Origin: Haliotis asinina
Lineage: Eukaryota; Mollusca; Gastropoda; Lepetellida; Haliotidae
Assembly: GCF_037392515.1 (NCBI RefSeq)
Contig: NC_090287.1
Span: 15,241,001-15,305,000 of the forward strand
Length of the DNA stretch: 64,000 bases
Reading direction: 5' to 3'
Position 1 is the first letter of the stretch, and every line of letters begins with the position of its first letter. A program made the position numbers and the translations under genes. Below are positions 12,501 through 24,800 of this stretch, piece by piece. Below the pieces are notes generated by a model. The model was given only the letters and a program-made list of their open reading frames with translations. It was not told where the DNA came from and searched no databases.

Positions 12501-15500
12501 TAAAGAAATATTCTTATTATAATTTTACACTCATTGAAGTTTAAATGTGAAAAAGAGTTAGTGCTAGGCCTTAAGTATTATTTTATTGAGTTTATAGTGA
12601 CAAAAACAAGTTGCATAGTCAGGCAGTGAAATACAATGGGATCACTGGCTATATAAATATTCCACTCACTCAGCATGCATAAGACAGAGGTTTGATTCCC
12701 TACATGGGTATAATAAGTGGAGCCTATTTCTGGTGTCCCCTGCTGTCATATTGCCAGAATATTGCTACAAAACTCACTCCAACATTATTAGACCCAGGTA
12801 CTTCTCTGTGACTGCACACAAGGTCACAACAGGCAACATAGCTCTTAAATTGCTGACAGTGGCCACAGTGTAATGACACGGAGACCTAAAGAATGCAGCT
12901 TGAGTGTGGCATGTGTTCAGGGCATGGTTGGCAAGAGATTTAATTCAGGAAGTGTGTGTACAGCATGGAGATAACAGAAAAAAACAGATACACATCAAGG
13001 ACAGTGATTGAATATAGTTTTGTAGCTCTTAGCATGGTTCCAGCGATATCACAGTTCAGGACATTATACTGAGCACGGCAGTGTCCTATGTGGAATGTGA
13101 TACTGTGAGCCAATACTTCTACCGCAAGGCTACCCATCTGCCCCTGATACACATAATTAACAGTGAGGTAGAAGACAGACAAGGGAATTATTTACAAAAC
13201 ATCAGTGAACTTACTAGCAGCCTAGTCATGTAGGGCTGGGATGGATAACCCAGATACCCAGGATTGATTGGTAATGAGTTGGACATGAGTACCCGTCTCA
13301 ATTCCCCGACCCACTTTGATCATGTGACAAATAGATCAAATAATGTAATATGTTATTCTTTCATGATTGAACGGTTGTATTGTCTTTAAAGATTTATACA
13401 TAATTTACAGTTACTTCTTTTGAATATACTTGATAGTTAAGATGTTGAAAATTGAAATTTTAGCCTCCAAGCTGAAAAATATAATGCCATTTCCTGCAAA
13501 TTTGATGATAGGTACAAACCAGGTAGCCAGGTAGGGTAGGGTAATAGAGGGGATTGTGTCCCCTTGTTTGGACCCATCCCATCCCTACTGTTTGCCTTTT
13601 GTGCCGCTGTGGGGAAATATTCAAGCTACGTATCAAGGATCTATGACCCAATGTTGCTAGTGTGTGTTGGAGACTCCAATAAACAAAGGAATGATTACTG
13701 AGGTAAAAATTGTGAGGCATTGCCAGATTCATATGTCTGTTAAATGCTAACGTAAAATTGCAAATACAAACTTTATCGATGCCATCACTGTTACTGTATC
13801 CAGGGCTATTTCACAATGTGTTAAAGGTCAACAGAAAGTTGTAGATGCTGGGGGCTGAGTAAGTATTGCAAAGTATCCACTGATATCCTGCATATTGACA
13901 TTTACTGACTTAGTCTGACATTTGCTACATTTATTTTTAGAGAAAATATTGTTTTTGAAATTGTTGAAGATATAGAGTATTTAAAAAAAAATATGGAATA
14001 TGTTTGTTTTATTGACATTATGATACACTAGTCATTTTGGCTTCAAAACCCGTGATCAATGAAAAAAAAAAGATACAATGTGCAGTGAAGGAAGGGAAGT
14101 ATACATTTATCTTTGAGTAGAATTGCGTAATTACAGTTGACACACACCATGATTTTAACCTAAGGTCCCGTTTCTGTCATGACCTATTGAAGCTATTATT
14201 ACCATTTAGAACAGGATGTGAAGTGTGGTTGTATTTGTAGTGGTAATCATGATATGGTGATTGTGTCATATTGGATGACTTTGTGACTGTTATTTCCTCA
14301 TGCATTTATAGGAATATATTTTCGAATTCACTTCCTGTTTATCCTATATTCACTTCTTATTTCTGATAACTGCTAGCTGGAGAACTAGTCATACCACCTC
14401 ATGTGTTCCTATCTGATAATATTAAACACTGTTTTGTAATACAACTTACCGTCAAATCTGTAGTATAGACAATTAATGGACAGTTGTATTCATTGTACCA
14501 TTTTTACCAAAAGAAAGGTCTGTATTTAATGTATTATCTTCAAATCTTAGAGTACGATAAGAACACCATTTCTGTACTCAAGAATGCCATTATATTTTCT
14601 GCCAGGACCCTTGAAATGTAATATTATTGTGGCCCAAGGTCCCCAGGTGTGTAGGTCAAGGTGAAATTCCAAACATATTTGATTGTTTTTTGTCAGGAGT
14701 ATGTGGCCAAGGGAAGGTCATCATCATAATCAAATGAACTGTCATGGCTCTCTGTTTAAATGCTGTAAGCCTTCTCAGAATGTTATTGCAGGTCAATATA
14801 GAATTTTGTCCTGTGTGCCACAGTGATACATTGCATCCAGTCGTCTTCTGATTGTTATTGTCCATAATTGGGTCTCGTGCTTAAGGCTCACCGAGATGCT
14901 GATAGGTCTAAAATACTATCCCCTAGTCATACATTGAACTCACTCCGTTATCTATAGGACCTGGTAGTGGGAATCACTGAAGAGTGTCAGCAGTATTTGA
15001 ATATTGAGTGAGTGTTTTCATGTGACTTTTAGCAATATTCTGGTAACATATTGTTCTTTGACATGAAAAGCAAGAGAAAATTAACCTATTCTTTTTCCTT
15101 ATGAAAGGGCAATGTTTTTGCTACTTCAATGGCTACCCTCCATCCCTGTAATTCTTTCATGGTTGACTAACATGATAGACCAACTGTCTGTGTTTCTAGT
15201 GTGATCACAAAACTTCTATTTTACATCCCAGTAAGGGTGTGATGTTGCTGACTGACCTGATGGAGACTTCACACATATGGGACACCTTACCTTCCAGACA
15301 GTTCTCAACACAGTATTGATCTTCTGTGATATCACACCATATAGTGTAAGGAAGACTTCACAGTAACACTGAAACAGACAGTCAAGCACTGGAATCAGTT
15401 GATTGCCACTTTGACTGTGACAGTGGTAGAATGTATTGTGATTTCTCCATAGGATGTGATTGATAAGAATTGATATTGATGACGCATACACCATGAGGAT

Positions 15501-15557
15501 GAATTGTGGAATTAATGTTGGTAGAAATGATGTTGATGGTAATGATGGAGAAGACAT

Positions 15558-15615
<58 letters not shown>

Positions 15616-15770
15616 ATTAATGGTGGTGGTGATGGTGATGATGATATTGATGATGTTGATGATGATATTAATGGTGATGGTGGTGGTGATGATGATGATA
15701 TTGATGATGATGATGATGATGATGGTGGTGATGATATTAATGGTGATGGTGGTGGTGATGATGATGATAT

Positions 15771-15811
<41 letters not shown>

Positions 15812-18800
15812 CAGGACATGGAAGAACCACACGCTAGCAGAGGAGATGATTCGCCAGCTGGAGAACCAGGGGTTGCAGATGATGCGAGAGAAACAAGACT
15901 ACTTTGGTAAGGATGACTAAAGTTGACCCATGGCCACAAAGAAACAGGTCCTCCTATAAGTGGAGGCTAGTAAGCCAGATTGTTTCCATATTATCTGTGA
16001 TAAGTGAGGGATTGAGTTTAATGCCATTTTTCATGATATTACAGTTATGTTAAGGCATTTGAACTGGAGTAATATTGGAGTAAAACCTGAAGTGGAGAAG
16101 ATGTAACATTTTCCACACTTAAGTGTTGATTAATTGACATAAGTCAGAGGGTCAAACCAGGATTCAAACCCATATGATAGGTTCCTAGTGGGCTCAAGGG
16201 AATATGTTTGAACATGAATTGAGTGTTTTGGGTCGACTCCTACCAGGAATGCTGCTCTGTGTGTGGTGCAGGAGACTGAGTTATGTAGTAGCCAATCCAT
16301 AATTATTTTTCTGGTATTTGTTTTTGTCAGATCGCCTTCAGAGTGAAGTGAGTGCTTTGTCAGAAGAGCGAGAAAGAGCCGAGGTAGGTTGAGACTCAAA
16401 AACTGATTCTTTCAACTTGAACACTGCTATTATCTCCAGATCTGTTATGTTTTGGTAACTCATACTAATGTTTGTCAGTGTTTACTGCATTAACTTGCAC
16501 AATACAAACCTATACAAGTACTACAGTATGCTGCATTACAACATCCCAGGCAATTTCCTGCCCTGGGCCTAGATTTTCGAAGCTCTCTTAGCACTAAGAT
16601 AGTCGTAAGTTAATGTTAATGTATGGCACTTATGACTATCTTAGCGCTAAGAGACCTTCGAAAATCTAGGCCCAGATTAATCCAACATTACATTTCATAG
16701 TGAATGCTTTTTATCTGGAGGTTTTCAATTCTGATTTGAAACATCTGATTGACCAATCAGGATCCAGAAGTTATCAGTAAGTCAAAGAGTGGATATGTAA
16801 GATAACTCCCAGTTATATCTGCATCCCTATTTATGCCTGATCACCCTGCATGATTCTCCACCTGCTGTGTTCAAGGAGCTGGAGAGGATTAATCAGGAAC
16901 TGGAGAAGGAGAGACAGAAGCTGGAGAAGTTCACTCAGGACATCAAGGAGGAGTATGAGAAGATCAGAGAGTAAGTATGTCTGGGAAGGAGAAGTGTGAC
17001 ATTAGAGCATGGACAAATGATGACTTTGTCATGGACATATTTTATAAGGGCATAGTCATTATCTTAGAAAATTTTCATGTGACATTATTCTATGCCATCA
17101 CCAAATGTAAAATAAGTCTTTAGGACAGTTTGGATAACAATCAGTCAGCATCTTAGAGAGGAACCAATATTGAATCAATAAATTCTATCAGGGAGGATTG
17201 TGACAAGATACAGGGAGGGGTATTTTACAGGCAACAATTTTTTGTAATAAACACACATTGTTGAATAGGTCTGTACGTATTATGCTAATTAATGTGGAGA
17301 CATTTTTTTAAAATTTGAATATACAAATATTGGCAGTGGGGACAATTACGGTTTTTTTGTTAATGTGTTATAGATGCATAGGCCTCATTCTCAGTTAAGG
17401 GGAGATAACTCTGTAACATGATTTTGAAAAATCCCAAGATATGTGGTTGCATGTGTTGCCAGTGAGTTGGAGGAGACAATGGACACAATGAGGATGCTGG
17501 ATGATGATCGCCAGCAGCTGTCTGAGACCATCGAAACACAGCAGGATCAGCTTCAGGTATAGCCCCTTATCTCCTGCATCATCATGCGTTTTGCCATGTT
17601 ACATGCTTTCGCTATCACCACCAGCCTGTAAACCTATGTTGATCTGCATTAGAACTGGTCTTCACAACCCATGACTGAATATATTGGATGGTCAGAGTTG
17701 ATTACTTGTTGACACATGTCACTGCATCCCAATCCCAATAATGCTCATGATGTTGATCACTGGATTGATTATCCAGGAATGATTATTTACAGACCATGGT
17801 CATACAGCTAGAATGTTGCTGAGTGTGGCTTTGAACAACAAATGAACAAGAACCAACAGCCTGCTACCAAATGGCAAATCGTAATTTTAGATGTGTGTCT
17901 GTGTGATCCCGGCCACAGTACCGGGTACCGGAGAGTATCAGCTGTATCCTAGGTGTTACTGACATAGCGTCATTAGGCTTTCTGCTGTATATCTCTTCCA
18001 TGTGTAAAAGTTTTGGTCACAAATTTGGTTCACAGTCAATGTGTTTCATGTAATACACACTTCAAAATAACCTTTGATAGTGAAATAGTTGAAACTATTT
18101 CTTCACATACATTTTCTTTTCATCTTATGAATTACCAAAGCATAATTCATGTTATGAATGCCACCTGTGGAAGCTATTATGCAAATATCTAAAAACATGT
18201 GATAGGGTAACAAGCATTCACTCAGTACACTGAAAATAAAGGTTTCCGAGTTCTGTTGATCACACTGGGATCAATTGACCAAATGGGCACAATGTGGCGA
18301 CAATTTCTGGTGTACCCTGCAGTGATTTTGCTTGAATATGGCTTAGCATAGTAGAAAACATGCCTCTGAGGATTTAGTAGACAATGTAATTTTTGTAAAA
18401 CTGCAGGCTGTGATGGGGGAGTTCTTTCTAGTGAAAAGTAAAACCTGTCAAGCAAAAACAAAAACCTTAAATGTGGTTATTATGGGAAAACAAGTGATGA
18501 CCTAATACATGGTGAGAAGCACACTTCAGATTTACATAAGCAGGGTAAAACTCAGCTCATTCACTCATTCACTCATGTAGTCCTCCACAGTGGTATTGTG
18601 GGAATGTTCTTGAAATTAGAGTGAAATCAAACCCACTCACTCTTCAAAACAAGTGTGCTGGGCTTATGTGCAACGCTGGCCAGTGAGAGAACTGACAAAC
18701 ACTCTCCACTGTGAAGAAACTAAGAACCGTTTCCTTGTACGTACATGAATCTTTCAGTCACTTGCCATGGAAAAGGAGAGAGTGGAGAGAGAGATGAAGC

Positions 18801-21800
18801 AGAAGGACCTGCTGGCCTCCAAAGAGAAGAATGATCTCTCCCAGGCCACTTCAGAGCTTAGCTCCAAGCTGAAGGAGATTGAGGTTAAGACCGAGTCATT
18901 ATTGAAGGAGAAGGCAGAAGCTGAATGTAGGTGAGTCATGATTGTCACAGATTGGCGATGTCAGTCTGATATATATGAAATATGCATTTTTGGCAATCAG
19001 AATTATTGGGTAATTGTTCAAGATATCTTTGAACTCACTTCACACTTATGCTGTTTCAGGTTAAAAGAAAATGAAGACAAAACCTCACAGTTGGAGGAGG
19101 AGAAGCAAAACTTCAGTGAACATGCACAGGAATTGCAGTCTACTATAAAGGTAATGGAAGCACTACACAATCTCAAACATCCCCTTTTAGATCACTCACA
19201 CCTCACCTATGCACTGACCCACCAACCTACTTAAACAACCAATAAGCCATCCACCCAGTAAAGCATTTCATTAAGACACCCACCAATTCACTTGTCCACT
19301 GAGCCACCTTCTCAAACAACCAATAAGGCACCCGCCAACTCACTCTTCCACTGAGCCACCTTCTCAAACAACCAATAAGGCACCCACCAACTCAAGCATT
19401 TGTAGTGCCATTCACAAACTCGCCCATCCACTAACCTACCAACCAACCTGCCCATCCAATAATCTATCAACTAACTCGAGCATCTGTTAAGCCACCCACC
19501 AACTCGAGCATTCGTTAAGCCACCCACCAACTTGCCCATTGACTAAGTCGCCCTCCAGTCAGCTCATCCACAAAGCAGTCCACTGACTCATCCATACAAT
19601 AAAACCACCCACTCAATAAACTACCGTATTACCTGATGCTTCCCTCAAGAGCGTGTGTGGGTTTCTTCATCACTATTCCAAAGAATGCCAACTCTGATGG
19701 TTTGGTTTGTTTGCAGGACCTTGTCACACAGAAAGAGATTACAGAAAAAGAACTCAGGGTGAGTGTCTCATACAGCATTGTCTTCAGGTGTTTGTAAAGG
19801 TTTGAATGTAACAGCGTATCTTTACCTTTCTCTCTTGAGAATGAGGTGAGACCAAGTGATACCTTGGCAAAGGATTACCTGCCTATGTTTTCCCAACTCT
19901 GTTACATTGTAACTAGACGTTTATGTTACACTCTCCATTAAAAGTAAATAAACTGAAGGTAACTGGACTGGAAATATCTCTGTCCCTTATTTCTATCAGT
20001 GTCTTTAATGAACATTACGGGTATCATCTTTACATTTAAGCTGCTGGACCGTATTTGTCAGAAACAGTCCAGAGAACTAATTCTCAAATCACAGAAGGCA
20101 TTTCAACTGTTAAATGTTACAGTTTACGAGACAAAAAATGTCCCCTGTGTGTATCTTAGATCTGAGTCAGGCATTTTGATTTTCTTGATTACATCAATAT
20201 ATTATTGCTCATGCTTTCAGTTACATCTTTCTGACTCGATTATATGCATTCAGCCATCCTGCAGCTGGAATATTTCTCATGCAACATTATTGACTGACTG
20301 TACATTGCGCCCCAGGAGGAGATTAAGGCCCGGTTGACAGCGGAGACGAAACTGCAGGAAGCTGAACGGTCACTGAAGATCCTAGAGCATGCCGTAGCAG
20401 AGAAGACCAACAACATTGAGGAAGAAGTCAAGGAGGAGATGACCTTCAATGTCCAGAAGCTTAGGCGTCAGTTTGTTACATAAACATTCCTTTTATGCTG
20501 GCTTAGCCATGTTGATTGTTAGAGGACAGGGGCAGTGGGGTAGTGTAGTCGTTAAGGTGTTTGCTTGTCATGCTGAAGACCTATGTTCAATTGCCCACAT
20601 GGGTACTATGTGTGAAGCCCATTTCAGGTGTCTCCCTGGAATATTGCTATTATAGGACAATTGTTTGCTCCTGATACATTTGTTTGTAGCTTTGGGACAA
20701 ATCATTTCAGCTGAAGGAAAATATTGGGATAAGAGATGTAAGCGCAGTTTTGCCTACTTATCATTTTCAGGTTATTGATTCTGTTTGTGTGGTTTCAGAA
20801 TTCTTTGAGGACCTGGCAGCAGAGGCAAAGTTGTCGGCAGATCAACCAATCATTATGAAGAACGCAGTGTGTGCCAGAAAAACAATGGCAAGACGAGCCA
20901 AAACTATGAAGTTTACAAATCGGAAAAGATCTAGCAGTAAGTATGTTTGTATTGTAAGGTGAACAAAACTGCTTCCTACATGCAGACTTTAATCCAGTTT
21001 ATATCTTATTCAAAGTGCAGGTAATAATTTTCACAATTTCCATTGTATCTTTACAATTTCTGTGGTTAAATTATGGGAAATAACTCTTGTTTTCCTTTTG
21101 CCAACATAGAAAATTTGCAATTGTTTTTTTTATCTGTCAAGTTCCTACCATTTAACATTTGATGTTTTTTATACGTCTTTTCTTATTTAATCATTCTGCT
21201 TCTTGTTAACATCATTAAAGAAGTATAAGCTTTCTGTTTCATATATCCATGAACATCACCTTCTGTTTGGGGTCTGGTTCATTTATGATCTTAGTTCTCT
21301 CAGGCCCTTTTGGACTAAATTGAACCCATCTTCGATTGAACACATGCTTCTCTTGAAAGATGACAGAAATAGGGATTGTTTGGCCAATCATAGCTAAAAC
21401 ATTGTTCATTAGGCAGTTAAACAAATTGAAGTGTCGTCACACTGGTTCTGGCTTCAACCTCTGGTCTGTCTACTCCAGATCTGAACCTGGGATTTAACAA
21501 AACATTTTAGGGCTGATATTTGACCTTGAAATCCAAAGCTCTTCTCAGTGGTAATGTGAAAAAAATTCATAAATTATGTAGGTACAGTTATATCAAATAT
21601 AACTGCTTGATTAAACCAACTTGTACTCCATCAAAACCAAACGTTCAAGTATTTATTTTTTCCTTATCCTAACTCGTATGTTATTTTTCGAAAATAGCAT
21701 GAGTCAGGATAAGTATGAATCATTTTTTTCCCAAAAATACACATTATTGTTTTAAATGCAATGTTTAATGATTCAGAAACTAAACACTCTAAATGAAGCC

Positions 21801-24800
21801 TTTCCTGATATACCTGCTGAGGACACTTAGTTTGTAATCCCAGGAACAATATATGAAATGTTGCCACCAAGTAGCAATAATTCTTGCTGACAATGGCACA
21901 TTTCCTCTTTCCTTATCATTCAAGTAATTCTCTCAGAGGGTGGTGGATCAAAAAGTCAATTCAGCTGCTAACAGAGGTCCCTTATATATCTGACATTAAC
22001 ATCTATAAGCCTTACCCTCATCTCTCACAATCAGGCTCGTTATCAACATCCCTAGCTGGGTCCTTGAACGTGGCGGCATCCGACACAATGCTGTATAGCA
22101 CTCTTACCATCTAGGTAACACACCTGCCTCTGTTGTGTCTGCTGCTACTACTAGTCATACCACTACTTTTTCTCTAACACTAAGCATCAGCTGACTCATG
22201 AACTAACACATCTGCTCAGGTTTTCTGCTCTTGGTGTGGGACTGATAAGCTGATATTAACGATTTTTTGTACCTGCAGATATATACAGGTGTAATGGCAG
22301 GTGTAATGACACTTGGTATGTCAAGTCACGTCAACTTCTATTATGTTAGGTTTTTAGATATTTGCGGATTAGTAATATATATTATTAATTTAGTTGAATA
22401 TTCCAGTCATTCTCACATAGTTTGGACAATTTTCAGAAAAATTTATTCATGAACAAGACATTTGAAACCAAAACTGAAATCCTCCTATTAAAAGTAAACA
22501 AATATTTGTACAGATGTGCCTCTTTGATTAAATACTTATTGATGTATTAATCAATGATGCCCTATGAATAATATTAAAAATAGAGCTTTAATTCTATTTT
22601 TCATTTAGTGTTTTGTTCTAATATTATCAAATACTATTATCAAGTTTTGTTCAGAATGGTATCAATTTTTCAACAAATCTTATTTTTCAACCAGCTTTTC
22701 TGATTGTGGTAAAGGTATGCACAAACTGCAGTGAAGTTTTTGCATGATTTCTATGTGTATATATATACATGTATGTAGGTATGTGCTGCTGAAGCTGGTG
22801 TTGCCAAGCCTGCTGTGTTGTTACTGTCAGTGGACTTGAGGCTGCTTTAGTAGCAGTGTGTACCTGGAGTTACCTAACTTCCTAGGTACCTTGTTAGGCA
22901 TGTCAGTGTCAGCCACTAGAAAGTTCACTCATTCTGTAAATAACTGGCGGTCCTAAAGCTGGAAAGCTATGGTTATTCTGGGATCGTATTATCTCTTTGT
23001 TACTTAATGTCTTTGATGAAAATATTTTCAATTTCTTAGTGATGTAAAAATCGTTTTAAAATCATTGGGATTTAATGTCTTCCTGTTTTTTTACTTTGTC
23101 TTCTGGTATTTTTTTTCTCATTCCGAAATTGGTGTTTTAATGGAATGATAGTTGGTCTATTTCTAAGAAATTAACAATGCAAACTTTGTTGGCAATATCA
23201 AACTTGCAAGTACTTTGAATGACAATACATGGATATGTTGATATTATTAACTTACCTTACCATAGGTCTTATGCATATTACCTCTAGCTTCGCTAAACGA
23301 GATCAGACAGTCGTTGATTCGCCATCTCCTCGATGGCTACCTCATGTAATCTACGAATGTAGTCATGGAAGTGACGTGATCTCTCCACTCGCGCGAGAGC
23401 GCAGAATCCAAAATTCACTTTTACTTTTAGCGTTCGTGCGAACGGACGTGTTGGTTTGCAGTTTTTCTACTGTGTGTAGTTTCAATAAAGTTGCTACTCC
23501 TTGGTAGGTATGGTTTGTATCCCCTCATTATGTATCAAAGTCAAGTCATACAAGCATTTAATGTGCTTACCTTGCTACCTCGTGTTGTTCTTTTCTCACT
23601 CAGGCATGGCTTGTCCGTGTCGTATGTGAGAACGGCATGGCGTCCATGGGGGTAGTTCATCTTGTTGGTTGTTTGCCCTTCATGTTTCTGCCCATGCTTG
23701 GTCATTTTCACTTGTGTTTTCGGTATTTATCATACCATTTTCTGCCATGAATTTCAGCGTAGCGAAGGCAGCCATTGTGGTTGTCGTTTTTCGCTGCCCC
23801 GCACTTACGGGTGTGTCTATTTTTTACGTAGGGGTGCAACTACTTTCTACATTTTTATGTAGGGGGTTTTTCTCCTAGTATTGTATCAACATGTCGTCAA
23901 GTCTTGGTTTCTTGTCTGTTACAGTTTCTGTGTATGACTCGACACTTTTGTACTGTCTGCAAGGGGCAGAAGTCAGCCAAAGACCCACATCCCTGGTGTC
24001 CGGATTGTGCGTCCGCTGTTTGCTCCATCGATAATCGGTGCCTACACTGTCAAGCGTTATCTCTCGCCGATTTCAAGACCTTTTTGGCGGTTCGGAGGAA
24101 ACGTTTTACGCAACGTAACAGAAGAATGTCGTCGCCAGCGTCTTCCTTGGGATCTTTACCTGACGACCAGGATCTACCACCGCCTTCAGTACCAGTATCA
24201 ACGCCTAGTGTGGGGCGCTCATCTATTACGCCGGCGCGCTCCTCTCCAGAGCCTACGCGTTCGGACGCCTTTGTAGACTTATCTCACCCGGATGCCTTAT
24301 CCCATCCTGAAGTTCAGAGGCTTCTGCGATCTCTCTTGACACCGGGCGCTGCTGTACTCCCTACCTCGTCGTCTACATCTTTGCCAACGACAGCGCCTAG
24401 ACTTACGCCAGCGCCGTTGCCTGTACCAGCGCCTCTGCCTGTCCCGGCGCCTTTGTTTACGTCAGCACCGGTGTTTTCGTCAGCGCTTATTCCGACGCCA
24501 GCGCCTGTACCAACGCCAGCGCCAATGTTGTTGCCGGACCCTGCTCCTATGCCTACTTCTTATCGGATCCCCAGAGTGTCTCATACGCTGACTAAAGAAG
24601 AAATGTTACAGCGCCAGTTGGATGAAGAGCGTGCTCGTCGTTTAGAGGCTGAGCGCTCCCGGCGCAGATCTCGTTCTAGGTCCCCGAGGGGTCGGCGCTC
24701 TCGTTTTCCACACCGTAGCCGGCGCCGGCGCTCCCGGTCTGTTTCCCGCTCTCCAAGGCGCTCCTTAGAGGAAGACTCACGTACCAGAAGTAGACGTAGA

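Larger units (their letters stand above)
4951..15814 (+). other. Long third intron in the window (10.9 kb) of PLEKHD1
   Basis: No host exon seen. It contains the nested MULE/pogo transposon relics (5576-8302), three copies of the (ACTC)n-tailed repeat (10662-10892, 11610-11880, 12150-12361), one SINE fragment (12660-12775), many A/T-rich stretches without structure, and the (GAT)n tract at its 3' end. Confidence 0.75.

Noticed and set aside
15460..15910. Poly-Asp, poly-Met and poly-Ser/Ile open frames
   Set aside because: They are the six-frame translations of the (GAT)n microsatellite; the real coding part begins at 15815.
23229..23507. 92-codon frame at the left end of the DIRS-like element and its mirror at 29212-29442
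   Set aside because: Both are translations of the inverted terminal repeat, not genes.
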